64,000 nt of DNA from Natronococcus sp. CG52 (GCF_023913515.1 NZ_CP099391.1:2852001-2916000); one strand, 5' to 3'. Counted from the first letter of the stretch, positions 17,851-29,377 are shown. The notes: generated from the letters alone by a model not told the origin. Program-made: numbers and translations.

Positions 17851-17872
17851 TGCTTTCGAATATGTTTGTTTC
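17851..17872 (-). promoter_or_regulatory. Fructose-regulon promoter element, copy 2
   Basis: On the minus strand, GAAACAAACATATTCGAAAG plus CA lies just before the EIIC gene and matches the aldolase-promoter element at 18 of 22 positions. A weaker half-copy (GAAACAATCATA, 19668-19679 minus strand) lies upstream of glpR. It may combine BRE/TATA function with an operator. Confidence 0.5.
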
Positions 17873-17912
17873 GTATCGTAATTCCTGTACGTTATTCTGT
17901 GACGGAAACTCG

Positions 17913-17926
17913 TCGGCTGAGCCGGA
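17913..17926. promoter_or_regulatory. Candidate GlpR operator (palindrome)
   Basis: TCGGCTGAGCCGGA is an inverted repeat between pfkB and the EIIC promoter. As I remember it, the reported H. volcanii GlpR motif is TCSNC-N3-4-SSNGGA, which this sequence fits exactly. It lies 8 bases after the pfkB stop, so a short terminator stem is the alternative reading. Confidence 0.45.
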
Positions 17927-17933
17927 AACGATG

Positions 17934-18842
17934 CTAGTATGCCGAGACGGCGATCGACTCTCGATCGTCTCGAATGCCGGCGAGTGACGGCGCACGAGTT
18001 CCCGAGACCGAAACGACCCGAGATGCGACGGCGATCCCCTGGCTGAGCGCTTCAGCATCGGAGTCGCCGCGCAGGCGCGAGGCGAGGACGCCGGCCAGCA
18101 GGGCGTCACCCGCTCCGACGGTGTCCACGACCTCGATCTCTCGAGCGGGCGCGTGCAACGACTGCTCGGGCGTCGCCATCACCGCTCCCTCGCCGCCGAG
18201 TGAGGCGACGACGCTGTCGAACCCGTCCGCTCGAAGCTCCCTCGCTGCCCCCAGCGCCGACTGCACGTCGTCGATCCGACGGTCCGTCGCCGCTGCGAGT
18301 TCGTCGACGTTCGGTTTACAGAGAGCGTACTCGGCATCGAGGGCCGACAGCGTCGCGCCGTCGACGTCGACGACCGTCTCCCAGGGACCGGCCTCGGCGA
18401 GCAAGTCGATCGTCTCCGGGTTACATCCCGGCGGTAAACTCCCCGCAACGACCACCCGCTCCGGACCGTACTCGCGCAGTCGATCGACGAGATCCTCGAC
18501 CGCGATCGCGGGTACGTGAGGACCGTTCTGGTTGATCTTGTACTCCTCAGTCGGCTCGAGAACCGTCGTGTTGAGTCGCGTCTCGCCGTCGATCTCGACG
18601 AAGTCGGCGGCGATTCCCTGGGCCGAGAGCTGCTCGAGAAGATACTGCCCGAGAAAGCCGCCGGCGACGCCAGTCGCGACTGTTTCGACGTCAAGGCCGA
18701 CGAGGTACTTCGAGACGTTGATTCCCTTGCCGCCCGCGTCGTACCGGTGGTCGGTCGCTCTGGCGACCGTTCCCGCCGCGAGCGACTCGGAGAGTTCCAC
18801 CGTGTAATCGACGGCCGGGTTGAGCGTCACGCTAGCGATCAT
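17934..18842 (-). CDS. pfkB: 1-phosphofructokinase (PfkB family)
   Basis: A 302-residue PfkB/ribokinase-family sugar kinase. The N-terminal motif is GGKGINVSKYLVGLDVETVATG, and the C-terminal ATP/catalytic motif is DTVGAGDALLAG with the catalytic Asp. It phosphorylates fructose 1-phosphate made by the adjacent PTS to fructose 1,6-bisphosphate, the substrate of the aldolase in this cluster. It overlaps the upstream glpR by 11 bases, so repressor and kinase are co-transcribed. Confidence 0.94.
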   Translation of the reverse strand: MIASVTLNPAVDYTVELSESLAAGTVARATDHRYDAGGKGINVSKYLVGLDVETVATGVAGGFLGQYLLEQLSAQGIAADFVEIDGETRLNTTVLEPTEEYKINQNGPHVPAIAVEDLVDRLREYGPERVVVAGSLPPGCNPETIDLLAEAGPWETVVDVDGATLSALDAEYALCKPNVDELAAATDRRIDDVQSALGAARELRADGFDSVVASLGGEGAVMATPEQSLHAPAREIEVVDTVGAGDALLAGVLASRLRGDSDAEALSQGIAVASRVVSVSGTRAPSLAGIRDDRESIAVSAY

Positions 18843-19602
18843 CCGGTTCCTCCACGCCGACGGTTAGGTCCGCCGCCTCGCACGCCTCGGCCAGTTCGCC
18901 GGTCGGTTCGGCGTCTGTCACCAGCACGTCGACGTCCTCGAGCGAGGCGAACTGGACGAAGCTTCGGTCGCCGAACTTCGTCTGATCGCCGACCAGAACG
19001 ACGCGCTCGGCGTTCTCGACCATGAGCTGTTTCATTCGCGCCTCGTCTTCGTTGGGCGTCGTCAGCGCGCCGTCGTCGATTCCGTTCGTTCCCAGAAAGA
19101 GTAGATCGAAGTTCGTCCGCTCCATGAACGACTCCGCGCTCGGGCCGACGAGCGCTCGAGTCCGGTGGCGAAGCGTCCCGCCGGTGAGTTTCACGTCGTT
19201 CGCGTTCTTGCCGAGTTCGAGCGCCAGCAGCGGCGAATTCGTTACCGGAATGAACGAGGTGTCCGACGGCACCTGCCTCGCGACCTGTATCGTCGTCGTT
19301 CCCGAGTCGAAGAAGACGACCTGTCCGTCGTGGATCTCTCTGGCGGCTCGAGAGCCAATACTCACCTTCGCCTCCAGATTCTGGACTTCCTTTTGGATGT
19401 ACGTCTGTTCGCGCCCGACGGCCGTCGCGGGAACGGCACCGCCGTGGGATCGATCGACTAGCTGTTCGTCCTCGAGTTCGGAAAGATCTCGCCGAATCGT
19501 CGCTTTCGATACGTCGAGTTCGTCGGCTAACTCCTCGACGGAGCACCCGTCCCGTTCCGAGACGTGTTCCACGACTTTTCGTTTTCGCTGTTCGGGTAAC
19601 AT
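18832..19602 (-). CDS. glpR: DeoR-family transcriptional regulator GlpR
   Basis: A 256-residue DeoR-type repressor. The N-terminal HTH spans about residues 5-55 (RKVVEHVSERDGCSVEELAD, then VSKATIRRDLSELE, with LVDRSHGGAV after it). The C-terminal sugar-phosphate sensor domain has VFFDSGTTTIQVA and TGGTLRHRTRALVGPSAE. Its H. volcanii counterpart represses fructose and glycerol catabolic genes. Here it is the first gene of a glpR-pfkB operon beside the PTS operon, which makes those promoters likely targets. Upstream DNA (19603-19700) is AT-rich with a direct repeat of aaacaatc. Confidence 0.92.
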   Translation of the reverse strand: MLPEQRKRKVVEHVSERDGCSVEELADELDVSKATIRRDLSELEDEQLVDRSHGGAVPATAVGREQTYIQKEVQNLEAKVSIGSRAAREIHDGQVVFFDSGTTTIQVARQVPSDTSFIPVTNSPLLALELGKNANDVKLTGGTLRHRTRALVGPSAESFMERTNFDLLFLGTNGIDDGALTTPNEDEARMKQLMVENAERVVLVGDQTKFGDRSFVQFASLEDVDVLVTDAEPTGELAEACEAADLTVGVEEPDDR

Positions 19603-19874
19603 GATGTTCGAGGGGAGCCTTCATTACGGACTGTGTTCTGCATGTTCTTATTTGTTTATCTCGATTTTATGATTGTTTCCGATTGTTTGATGCGTATTTA
19701 TTACGGCCTCGTTCGCGGCCGCCGACCGTGACCGGGAATTCGAAGATAGAATTTCAGCTATCTGATCCGTTTTTCGTCCGTTTTCGTATTACTCTCGTGA
19801 GTAGTTTACTAGTATGCAGCCGTCTCAGAACGATCAAAAACGAACTCAGAACGATCGCAACGTGAGGATACCGC

Positions 19875-20855
19875 TTACACGCGATCGATAATCGCGTTCG
19901 TCACGTCCTCGGTGCTCGCGTCGCCGCCGAGGTCCGGCGTTCGCGGGCCGTCCTCGAGCGTCGACTCCACTGCCTCGTGAACCGCGTCGGATTCCTCGTC
20001 GTAGCCGAGGTACTCGAGCAACATCGCGGCGGAGATGATCGTTGCGGCCGGGTTCGCGATCCCCTCGCCGGCGATGTCGGGTGCGGTCCCGTGGACGGGT
20101 TCGAACAGCCCGCGCTCCGGGCCGACGTTCGCGGAGGGAAGCAGGCCGAGCCCGCCGACGAGTCCCGCCGCGAGGTCCGAGAGGACGTCGCCCGCGAGAT
20201 TCGGACAGACGACGACGTCGAACTGCGTCGGATCGAGACACACCCGAGTTGCGAAGGCGTCCATCAGCACCTCGTCGGCCTCGACGCCGTTCTCGTCGGC
20301 GACCGCCGCGACCGTATCGCGGAAAACGCCGTCCGTCTCCCGCATGACGTTCGCCTTGTGTGCGATGGTGAATCCGTCGTGATCGCTCTCGGAGACGTAC
20401 TCGCAGGCGAACTCCGCGAGTTGACTCGAGGCCGACTGGGTGACGACGCGGGTGAGCGTCGCGACGTCCTCGGTCAGGCGATCCTCGTGGCCCGCGTAGA
20501 CGCCCTCCGTGTTCTCTCGGAGGAAGACCAGATCCGTCTCGGGGCGGACGGCGTCGATACCCGGGTACGCCTTCGCCGGTCGAACGTTAACGAAGGAATC
20601 GACCGCCTCTCGAAGCGGGAGGATGACGTCCGCGGCGGTCTCGCCGGCCGCACCGAACAGCGTCGCGTCGGCCGACGCCGCGAGGTCGTACGTCTCCTGT
20701 GGCAGCGCCTCGCCGGTCTCTTCCTGTACCGCGTCGCCGGCGTCGGCCTCGACGAACTCGAAGTCGATCTCGAGCGCGTCCAATACGTCGACCGCTGCGG
20801 GCGTGACCTCTCGTCCGATTCCGTCGCCGGGAACGACGGCGATCTCGTGAGTCAT
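19875..20855 (-). CDS. leuB: 3-isopropylmalate dehydrogenase
   Basis: A 326-residue beta-decarboxylating dehydrogenase that oxidises 3-isopropylmalate in leucine synthesis. I chose the ATG at 20855 ([17 protein letters not shown]), since an upstream ATG at 20900 adds 15 unconserved residues. Substrate and NAD motifs include [25 protein letters not shown], the metal-ligand region [20 protein letters not shown] and [14 protein letters not shown]. It is separated from leuD by two extracellular-protein genes, so it has probably its own promoter. Confidence 0.93.
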   Translation of the reverse strand: MTHEIAVVPGDGIGREVTPAAVDVLDALEIDFEFVEADAGDAVQEETGEALPQETYDLAASADATLFGAAGETAADVILPLREAVDSFVNVRPAKAYPGIDAVRPETDLVFLRENTEGVYAGHEDRLTEDVATLTRVVTQSASSQLAEFACEYVSESDHDGFTIAHKANVMRETDGVFRDTVAAVADENGVEADEVLMDAFATRVCLDPTQFDVVVCPNLAGDVLSDLAAGLVGGLGLLPSANVGPERGLFEPVHGTAPDIAGEGIANPAATIISAAMLLEYLGYDEESDAVHEAVESTLEDGPRTPDLGGDASTEDVTNAIIDRV

Positions 20856-20959
20856 GCCAGACCCTCGCTCCCCGGAGGAAAAGAGGGTATCGAATACCAC
20901 GAGTACTGCCCGACGGCCGCGCCTGGCCGTCGGATCCGAAAATCGCGTGACGACGAGCG

Positions 20960-23269
20960 TCAGGATCGAGCCAGACGCGCGACACCGCCCGCGACCAACG
21001 CGAACGTCGCCGCCAGCGCGCCGAGATGCGACACCGACCCGCGGGTATCCGAGAGCGAGACGGTGATGGCTCCCGTCGATCCGGTACCGACCGCGCCGGA
21101 CTCGACGACGGTCGTCTCGAACTCCGGAGCCGATACCTCGATCGAATAGGATTCGTCTGTCCCGGCGACGACCGCCGTAAGCGTGCCGTTCTCGTCCGTT
21201 CGTTCGTCCGGTTCGAGTGCGGATCCGGACGAGCGCTCGAGCGTGACGGATGCGTTCTCGACTGGTTCTCCCGCCTCGGTTTCGACGCTGAGCTCGAGCG
21301 TCGCGTCGCCCTGCAACTCGAACGACTCCGTGAGCCGGTCCCGAGCGCCGGCCGTGACGACCCGTTCGCGCTCGACGTAGCCCGGCGCGTCCGCGCGGAG
21401 GGAGTACTCGCCGACCCCGGGAACGTGCTCGATCCGGTACGTGCCGTCGCCGACGTACTCGGCCGAATACGTCCCGCGCGTCCCGTCCGCGACGACCGTT
21501 GCCGTCTCGAGGTCGTCTCCGAACTGCGCGTCGGTGAGCGTGACTGCGATCGACGCGTCGCCGGCGAGTGATACGTCGGTTCTGGTCGTCTCGTCCGCCG
21601 GGACCCGCGTCGTCTCGGTCTTCGATTCGTAACCGTCGCGTTCGACGGTAACGTCGTATGCCCGGTCACCGCGGAGTCCGACGAACTCGAACGACCCGTC
21701 GGATTCGGTCGTCGTCTCGCGTTCGGTGCCGTCCGCCGCGGCGCTCACGACCGAGGCGTTCGCGAGGGGATCGCCCGTCACCGTATCCGAGACCGTCCCC
21801 TCGAGGGTCGCGTGCTCGCCGGCCGCGTCGATCGCCGCCGCGGCGTCGACGACGCCGTGTCCGTACCGGACGTCACCCTGCCCGTCGTCCGGCACGGTCG
21901 CGGACTCGATCAGCGCGCTCTCGAGTTTATCGGGCCCGAGGCCCGTCGCCGTCGCCGACTGAACGAGCGCGGCCGTGCCGCCGACGTACGGGGCCGCCAT
22001 GCTGGTCCCGCGCTTCGTCTCGTAGCCACCACCGGGGATCGCGCTCTCGACGTCGACTCCCGGCGCGACCACGGTCGGAACGGTGTACGACGCCGGCCAC
22101 CGGTCCGGTGCGTCGGACCCCCAGACGTCGCGCGTCTCGATCGTTTCGCCGCCCGAAAAGTCGGGAACCGACCCCGACTCGTCTACCGCGCCGACGCTCA
22201 CCGCGTCGTAGACGTTTCCCGGCGACGTGGAGTTCCCCTCGCCCCGATTGCCGCTCGAGGCGACGACGACCGTACCGGCGTCGTTCGCGTTCTCGATCGC
22301 GTCGATCATGGCGGGACTGTACCCGTTCCAGCCGAGGCTCATCACGATGACGTCGGCCTCCTCCTCGACGGCCCACTCGATCCCCGCGAGGATGTGGCGC
22401 TCGTATCCGACGCAGCGGTCCCGCCGACAGTCGGTCATGACGGCCCCGTGGTAGAGGTCCGCATCTGGTGCGACGCCGATCTGCGTTCCGCTCTCGTTCC
22501 CGCCGGCGACGACCCCCGAGACGTGGGTTCCGTGGTCGTCGTACGCGGTCGGTTCCGCCGCGGGGGAGTCGCCGAAGTCGTTCCACTTCGCGACCTCGAG
22601 ATCCGGATGACTCTCGTCGACGCCGGAGTCGAGGACGGCGACCGACGCGCCCTCGCCCCGCGTGCGGTAGGTGTCCCAGGCCGCCGGGACGTTGCTCTGT
22701 TCGAGTCCCGGCGCGTACGATCCGTTCGACGAATTGCCGTCGTCGCCCGCGCCCCGTGCCCCGTTAGCCGTGGAGACGGTGATCTCGCTATCCGCGCGAA
22801 TCGCGGTCACGGCCTCGATATTCGCGAGTTCTGCGAGCGCCACTCGATCGGTATCGACCGTCACGAGCGCGGCGTTCGTGATCCAGAACTGTCGCTCGAG
22901 CGTGATCTCGTCAGTCGCGTTCGCGTACTCCTGGAAGGGACGGTGGGACGTCCCCGCGTCCTTCGGCCGGGCGGCCGGGTCGTCGATCGGATCACTCGAG
23001 TCGTCCTCGAACCGTACGAGTACAGCGACCTCACCGCTCGCGTCGTCGAGCGATGGATCGATCGGTGTCCGTTCCGTCCCGTTGACCCCGTCGGTACCGT
23101 TCTCTATCGGCGCGTTCCGGTCCGACGAATCGACCGCACCGGGAGCGGCGACGGTCGACTCGTCGGAGACTGCCGCAGCCACCCCGGCCACGGGGAGGAG
23201 CGAACAGATCAGCACGACTGCCAGAAAAAGAGCGAAGGCCCGGCCCCGACGAGACAACCCCAGAGACAT
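20960..23269 (-). CDS. Secreted subtilisin-like serine protease (S8 family), membrane-anchored
   Basis: A 769-residue protein. Residues 1-33 are an export signal with an arginine pair ([15 protein letters not shown]). A propeptide of about 130 residues precedes the S8 catalytic domain, whose triad is Asp214 (VAVLDSGVD), His246 (DDHGTHVSG) and Ser423 ([11 protein letters not shown]), with oxyanion Asn341 (ASSGNRG). After residue 460 come carboxypeptidase-regulatory-like and other beta domains, and the C-terminus is a single membrane helix ([19 protein letters not shown]). All catalytic residues are intact. It sits inside the leucine biosynthesis cluster beside a VWA lipoprotein. Confidence 0.92.
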   Translation of the reverse strand: MSLGLSRRGRAFALFLAVVLICSLLPVAGVAAAVSDESTVAAPGAVDSSDRNAPIENGTDGVNGTERTPIDPSLDDASGEVAVLVRFEDDSSDPIDDPAARPKDAGTSHRPFQEYANATDEITLERQFWITNAALVTVDTDRVALAELANIEAVTAIRADSEITVSTANGARGAGDDGNSSNGSYAPGLEQSNVPAAWDTYRTRGEGASVAVLDSGVDESHPDLEVAKWNDFGDSPAAEPTAYDDHGTHVSGVVAGGNESGTQIGVAPDADLYHGAVMTDCRRDRCVGYERHILAGIEWAVEEEADVIVMSLGWNGYSPAMIDAIENANDAGTVVVASSGNRGEGNSTSPGNVYDAVSVGAVDESGSVPDFSGGETIETRDVWGSDAPDRWPASYTVPTVVAPGVDVESAIPGGGYETKRGTSMAAPYVGGTAALVQSATATGLGPDKLESALIESATVPDDGQGDVRYGHGVVDAAAAIDAAGEHATLEGTVSDTVTGDPLANASVVSAAADGTERETTTESDGSFEFVGLRGDRAYDVTVERDGYESKTETTRVPADETTRTDVSLAGDASIAVTLTDAQFGDDLETATVVADGTRGTYSAEYVGDGTYRIEHVPGVGEYSLRADAPGYVERERVVTAGARDRLTESFELQGDATLELSVETEAGEPVENASVTLERSSGSALEPDERTDENGTLTAVVAGTDESYSIEVSAPEFETTVVESGAVGTGSTGAITVSLSDTRGSVSHLGALAATFALVAGGVARLARS

Positions 23270-23449
23270 TATCTAATTCGAGATAGTATCCTGAAGCAAA
23301 TAAAGTTACTATCTATCAGAACAGTAGAGAAGAACAGCGAAGACGGAGAGGGGGCGCTTTAGGCACCTATGCGAGCGATTTGTGCCAATATACTGTCCGT
23401 ATCCGATTCTCGGTACGTTAGTGTAAGATGTAACGAATTACTCACTGCG

Positions 23450-25168
23450 TTACTCCGCCTCGAGAATCGCCTCCAGCAGTTCCCGTTCCCGCTCGAGCGT
23501 TTCGTCGCCGATCGCCGACGTCTCCGTCTCGAGGTGGTTGCGGAAGCGACCGATCCGGTCGTCGTACGGTTCGGAGGCCGTCAACGGCTCCGACTGCAAC
23601 TCCCACTCGCCGAACTGATCGTCTGCAGGCGGCCGATCGATCCCGTCGTTCGCGTCGACGAGCGCCGCGTCGCGTTCGTAAACGGCCCAGTTCTTCAGCA
23701 GGTCGGCGTAGCGGGCGAGCAGGACCGCCTTGCGGACGGAGGCGGTGCCGTACTGCTCGTCGTCGCCGCTCGGAAACGAGACGGTCTCGGTCGCGGACCG
23801 ACGGTCGCCCGATCGGGTCTCCCAGCTCGCCTCGAGATTCAGCGTCGCTTCCTCCTCCGTTTCCGCGTCGCCAGTTCGCTCGACCTGCACGAGGACGACC
23901 CCGCCTTTCGCCTCGCCGTCGCTCCGCGGGGAAGGGAACAGCGTGTCGACGCGCATGAGTTCCCCCGTCGTTTCGTCGGCCGCAGTCGAGCCGTACACCT
24001 GACCGATCTCGTACCCCGCCGCCTCGAGTTCCAGCGAGAGGTCGTAGACGAGCGGCGTCACCATGTACTCGAACTCGTCGTCCGTGCGCCGCTCGAACTC
24101 GTCCTCCGAGTAGACGCTGTAGTAGTTCGCGCCGCGGACGCCGGTAATCTGATCGATCAAATCCGCGTTGAAATCCACGCCGACGCCGACGACCGTCGTG
24201 TGGTGGTCCTTCTCGGCGTTCTCCTCGAGACTTCCCCGGAGTTCGTCGGCGTCGGTCTCACCCACGTTGATCTGGGCGTCGGTCAGCATGATCGACCGGT
24301 TCTCGTACTCATCGCGGTCGGCCTCCGCGTACTCCGCCATCAGTTCCTCGCTCAACTCCATCGCGGCCGAGATGTCGGTCCCGCCCCGCGGCTCGATGCT
24401 CTCCTGAATGTGTCCGCGAATCGCGTCCATATCCGTCTCGCCGACCTTCCTGAGGGGCTTCGCCAGGTACGCCTCGTGATCGAAGAGCACGACGCCGAAC
24501 CGATCCTCCGGACGCAGGTGGTGGGTCATCGAAACCAGGGCGTCCCTCGCGACGTCCATCTTCGGCCGCGACGTTCCGCCGTCGGCTTCCCGCTCGTTTC
24601 CGTGCTGGTCGTAGTAGTAGTCGCTGAAACTCGCGCCCATCGACCCCGAGATGTCGAGCACGATCACGAGGTTCAGCGCCGGCCGCTCGAAGTCCGACTG
24701 CGAGAGGCCGGAATCCAGGCCGACCGAGAGGTACCGCTCGGTGTCACCGGAGAACGGATCCGGCGTCACCGCAGGCGTGTACGTCGGGCAAAAAAGCGAC
24801 TCGCAGGAGCCGTCGCCGCCCGTGTCGAAGTAGTACTCGTGAAACAGGCCTTCGTAGGCCATGCTCTCGGGAATCGGCAAGTACCCCTCGGAGACGTTGC
24901 GCCGGAACGTCCCGACGTCCGCGGCGCCGCCCGCCGCGAGGCCGATGCTTTCGCCACCGTCGGCAGCCTCCTCCGCCGTCGCCGCGTCGTCGGTTCCACC
25001 GAAGAGCCAGGAGTCGTCATCGTCGTCCGGGGGCGAGTACTGCCAGTCGTCCACTCGTCCGGAATTGCTCCCCCACAGACTCGAGCGCGTCGGCGCCGAG
25101 CAGCCCGCGAGCGCGCTACTGGTGCAGGCCCCACACAGTGCCAGAAACCGCCGTCGTTCCGAAGGCAT
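23450..25168 (-). CDS. VWA-domain Tat lipoprotein (YfbK-like)
   Basis: A 572-residue exported lipoprotein. The N-terminus has a twin-arginine motif (SERRRFLALCGA) and lipobox ALAGC with Cys23. A von Willebrand factor A domain begins near residue 160 with an intact MIDAS (LDISGSMGAS, Asp172; later RGGTDISAAM and the LTDAQINVG Asp). The layout, with an N-terminal PESMAYEGLFHEYYF segment and a C-terminal helical region with KNWAVYERDAALVDAND, resembles bacterial YfbK/DUF3520 proteins. It likely binds divalent metal and a protein partner at the cell surface. The adjacent co-directional protease is one candidate partner (inference). Confidence 0.85.
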   Translation of the reverse strand: MPSERRRFLALCGACTSSALAGCSAPTRSSLWGSNSGRVDDWQYSPPDDDDDSWLFGGTDDAATAEEAADGGESIGLAAGGAADVGTFRRNVSEGYLPIPESMAYEGLFHEYYFDTGGDGSCESLFCPTYTPAVTPDPFSGDTERYLSVGLDSGLSQSDFERPALNLVIVLDISGSMGASFSDYYYDQHGNEREADGGTSRPKMDVARDALVSMTHHLRPEDRFGVVLFDHEAYLAKPLRKVGETDMDAIRGHIQESIEPRGGTDISAAMELSEELMAEYAEADRDEYENRSIMLTDAQINVGETDADELRGSLEENAEKDHHTTVVGVGVDFNADLIDQITGVRGANYYSVYSEDEFERRTDDEFEYMVTPLVYDLSLELEAAGYEIGQVYGSTAADETTGELMRVDTLFPSPRSDGEAKGGVVLVQVERTGDAETEEEATLNLEASWETRSGDRRSATETVSFPSGDDEQYGTASVRKAVLLARYADLLKNWAVYERDAALVDANDGIDRPPADDQFGEWELQSEPLTASEPYDDRIGRFRNHLETETSAIGDETLERERELLEAILEAE

Positions 25169-25261
25169 GCCTAGCCCATCGCGTTCGCGCCGATAAGCCG
25201 TTCCGCAAGCTGAAACGACGATTGTAGCTACCGAAACGGGACGAAACCGTACCCGGAAGCG

Positions 25262-25903
25262 CTACTCCGCTTCGGGGATCGCCGCGTCCTCGACGTACGG
25301 GAGTTCCTCGGCCGTTCGCCGAACCGCGCTCGTGTTCGACTTCATCAGCGCCGTCGTGTCCCAGACGCCCTCGACGAGCGCCTTGCGCTGGGCGTCGTCG
25401 ACGGTGACGTCGATCGTCTCGGAGCCGTAGGTGACGGTCTCCGCTTCGACGTCGATATCGATCTCTCCGTCGGGATTCTCGTCGACCCACTCCTGGAGTT
25501 CCCGTATCGTCTCGCTGTCGGCCGTCACGGTCGGAATGCCGAGCGCCAGACAGTTGCCCGCGAAAATCTCGGCGAAGCTCTCGCCGATGATCGCGTCGAT
25601 GCCCCAGCGCATCAGCGCCTGGGGCGCGTGCTCGCGCGAGGAGCCGCAGCCGAAGTTGCTGTTGACGACCATTACCGACGAATCCTGGAACCGTTCCTCG
25701 TTAAACGGGTGGTCCTTGAGGTCGTCGTTCTCGTCGAACCGCAGGTCGAAGAAGGCGAACTCGCCCAGCCCGTCGAAGGTGACGACCTTCATGAACCGCG
25801 CCGGGATGATCTGGTCCGTGTCGATATCGTTGCCCCGAATCGGGACGCCCGAGCCGGACACGTAGTTGACCTCCGGAATGTCGACCGCACCATCTCCGGT
25901 CAT
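25262..25903 (-). CDS. leuD: 3-isopropylmalate dehydratase small subunit
   Basis: A 213-residue LeuD/aconitase-swivel subunit. Signature segments are [16 protein letters not shown] and [19 protein letters not shown], with [11 protein letters not shown] following. With LeuC it isomerises 2- to 3-isopropylmalate. It overlaps leuC by 4 bases and is the last gene of the ilvB-to-leuD operon. It is slightly longer than bacterial LeuD because of a C-terminal extension. Confidence 0.95.
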   Translation of the reverse strand: MTGDGAVDIPEVNYVSGSGVPIRGNDIDTDQIIPARFMKVVTFDGLGEFAFFDLRFDENDDLKDHPFNEERFQDSSVMVVNSNFGCGSSREHAPQALMRWGIDAIIGESFAEIFAGNCLALGIPTVTADSETIRELQEWVDENPDGEIDIDVEAETVTYGSETIDVTVDDAQRKALVEGVWDTTALMKSNTSAVRRTAEELPYVEDAAIPEAE

Positions 25904-27321
25904 GCCAGATTCACCTCTTTCAGGTCGCGCACGTCAGAGACCTCCCCGGTAATCGCCGCCGCGGCGACCATCCGCGGGTTCATCAGGACGGTGCGGCCGT
26001 CCTTCGATCCCTGGCGGCCGACGAAGTTCCGGTTCGAGGAGGAGGCGCAGGCCTCGTCGCCCTCGAGCTGGTCCTCGTTCATCCCGAGACACATCGAACA
26101 GCCGGCGTTGCGCCAGTCGAAGCCGGCGTCCTCGAAGACGTCCTTCAGGCCTTCCTCCTCGGCGGCTTCCTGGACGCGCTGGCTGCCGGGGACGACGAGC
26201 GCGCGGACGTCGTCGTGGACCTCGCGGCCCTCGACGATCCGGGCGGCCCGCCGCAGGTCGGGCAGGCGAGCGTTGGTACAGGAGCCGAGGAAGGCGACGT
26301 CGATGTCGTAGCCCTCCATCGTCTCGCCGGGCTCGACGCGCATGTGCTCCTGGGCGCGTCGCGCGGTGTCCTGCTTGCCCTCGGCCAGGTCTTCCGGCGC
26401 GGGGATCGGATCGGAGATGCCGATCCCCTGTCCCGGGGTCGTTCCCCAGGTGACGACCGGCTCGAGTTCGTCGGCGTCGATCCGAACGACGTCGTCGTAC
26501 TCCGCATCGGCGTCCGATCGAATCGACTCCCAGTACGGCTTCAGTTCCTCGAACTTCTCCGGGTTTTCCTGGAAGTAGTCCGTCTCCTCGAGCCACTCGT
26601 AGGTGGTCTCGTCGGGGTTGACGTAGCCCGCTCGAGCGCCGCCCTCGATCGACATGTTACAGATTGACATCCGGCCTTCCATCCCGAGGCTCTCGATGGC
26701 CTCGCCGGCGTACTCGTAGACGTAGCCGACGCCGCCCTCGGTGCCGAGTCGGCGGATGATCTCGAGGATGACGTCCTTCGCCTCGACGCCGTCGCCGAGT
26801 TCGCCGTCGACCTGGATCTTTCGGACCTTCTGTTTCTCGAACGCGAGCGTGCCCGTCGCGAGCACGTCTCGGATCTGGGAGGTGCCGATCCCGAACGCGA
26901 GCGCGCCGAACGCGCCGTGGGTCGACGTGTGGGAGTCGCCGCAGACGATCGTCTTCCCGGGTTGGGTCAGTCCCTGCTCCGGGCCGACGACGTGGACGAT
27001 CCCCTGATCGCCGCTGTTCGGGTCCGAGAACTCGATCCCGGCCTCGCGGACGTTCTCCTCGAGTTCGCTCATCATCTCCTCGGCGGCGTCCTCCTGGTAG
27101 GGGCGGGACTGGTCCGCCGTCGGGATGATGTGGTCGACCGTCGCGTGCGTGAGTTCGGGGTAGGCGACCTCGAGGTCGCGCTCGCGGAGCATCCCGAACG
27201 CCTGCGGGCTAGTCACCTCGTGAATGAGGTGCAGTCCGACGAACAGCTGATCCTGTCCGGTCGGTAGCGTCGTCACCTTGTGGCGGTCCCACACCTTGTC
27301 GTACAGCGTTCCCTCACTCAT
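25900..27321 (-). CDS. leuC: 3-isopropylmalate dehydratase large subunit
   Basis: A 473-residue aconitase-family subunit with the three 4Fe-4S cysteines: one in [14 protein letters not shown] and two in [13 protein letters not shown]. Other landmarks are [38 protein letters not shown] and [11 protein letters not shown]. It forms the leucine-pathway dehydratase with LeuD. Both flanking junctions overlap by 4 bases, so it is co-translated with its neighbours. Confidence 0.96.
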   Translation of the reverse strand: MSEGTLYDKVWDRHKVTTLPTGQDQLFVGLHLIHEVTSPQAFGMLRERDLEVAYPELTHATVDHIIPTADQSRPYQEDAAEEMMSELEENVREAGIEFSDPNSGDQGIVHVVGPEQGLTQPGKTIVCGDSHTSTHGAFGALAFGIGTSQIRDVLATGTLAFEKQKVRKIQVDGELGDGVEAKDVILEIIRRLGTEGGVGYVYEYAGEAIESLGMEGRMSICNMSIEGGARAGYVNPDETTYEWLEETDYFQENPEKFEELKPYWESIRSDADAEYDDVVRIDADELEPVVTWGTTPGQGIGISDPIPAPEDLAEGKQDTARRAQEHMRVEPGETMEGYDIDVAFLGSCTNARLPDLRRAARIVEGREVHDDVRALVVPGSQRVQEAAEEEGLKDVFEDAGFDWRNAGCSMCLGMNEDQLEGDEACASSSNRNFVGRQGSKDGRTVLMNPRMVAAAAITGEVSDVRDLKEVNLA

Positions 27322-27662
27322 ACGTCGCCTACTCCCCGCTCGGATTCGCGGTCGTGCTCGCGCCCGCGCTCGAAGACCTCGTTGGCGTCTTCGGCGCCGT
27401 TCGGCGGCGTGTGGCTCACGTCTTTCATCTGCTCGCTCGCGGTACTGTCGACCGGATCCGTCGCCGCCGGCTGACTGTCGGCGGCGTTGGAAGAGCCGCG
27501 GTCTTCCGACGTTCGCCTCGTTGCTCTCGGCTCACCGCCGTCGGCCACGACGGTCGAACCGCGGTTGAACAGGCGGCCGGCCGTCTCCCCGGTGTAGGGA
27601 TTCGTGTGGCTGACGTCGCCCATCGACTGGTCGCTCGTGGTCTGTTGGTTCGATCGTGTCAT
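27318..27662 (-). CDS. Conserved haloarchaeal small protein with duplicated DVSHT motif
   Basis: A 114-residue hydrophilic protein encoded between ilvC and leuC, with start and stop junctions that overlap or abut both neighbours. It contains two copies of a roughly 20-residue motif: [20 protein letters not shown] (residues about 16-35) and [20 protein letters not shown] (about 80-99), joined by a low-complexity linker. No catalytic motif is visible. A small hypothetical gene occupies the same place in H. volcanii, as far as I recall, so it may be part of the pathway rather than a chance frame. Function unknown. Confidence 0.75.
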   Translation of the reverse strand: MTRSNQQTTSDQSMGDVSHTNPYTGETAGRLFNRGSTVVADGGEPRATRRTSEDRGSSNAADSQPAATDPVDSTASEQMKDVSHTPPNGAEDANEVFERGREHDRESERGVGDV

Positions 27663-27663
27663 G

Positions 27664-28714
<1,051 letters not shown>

Positions 28715-28722
<8 letters not shown>

Positions 28723-29377
28723 CGTCTGCTGGTTGTGTGAACTGCTGGGTCTGTTTCGCCTCGGTGGCGGCCGATTCCGTCGGTGGCACCGCGGTGTCGT
28801 CGGTGCCGCGCGCGAGCGCGGTCGTTCCGGTTCGCGCGATCTCGCGGATGCCGAACTGGCCGAGCGTCTCGATCGCGGCCTCGATCTTCTGGCGGGCGCC
28901 GGTGATCTCGATGGTCGCCGTCTCCGGACTCGAGTCGACCGTCTTCGCGTCGTACATGTCCGCGACGGCGGCGACCCGGTCCGGACGCTCGGCGTTAACC
29001 TTCACGAGCGCCAGTTCCCGGCGCATCGCGTCGGGCTCGAGTTCCCGCACGGCGATGACCGGCAGCAGCTTTCGCAGCTGCTTCTTGATCTGGTCGATGC
29101 CGGGATCGGGTTCCTCGACGACGAGGGTGATCCGGGCGCGCTCGTCCTCGGCGGTCGGACCGACCGTCAGGCTCTCGATGTTAAACTGCCGCCTCGAGAA
29201 CAGTCCCGAGACGTCCGAGAGCACGCCGGGCTCGTGTTCGACCAGCACCGAGATGACGGTGCGTCGGGGGTCGTGCTTCGCTTCGATCTCCGGATCGATG
29301 CGGATCCCTTGCTTGTTGCGCCGACCGGCCGGTGTCGGTCGCTCCTCCGGGGACGGTCCGTCGAGCCCTCGCGTCAT
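28715..29377 (-). CDS. ilvN: Acetolactate synthase small (regulatory) subunit
   Basis: A 220-residue ACT-domain regulatory subunit. The start ATG at 29377 overlaps the ilvB stop (ATGA). The ACT domain begins at [21 protein letters not shown], followed by [14 protein letters not shown], and a second domain with [11 protein letters not shown] covers the rest. It normally confers valine feedback and raises activity of the catalytic subunit. The C-terminus (about 30 residues, Thr/Gln-rich) is unconserved in character. Confidence 0.94.
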
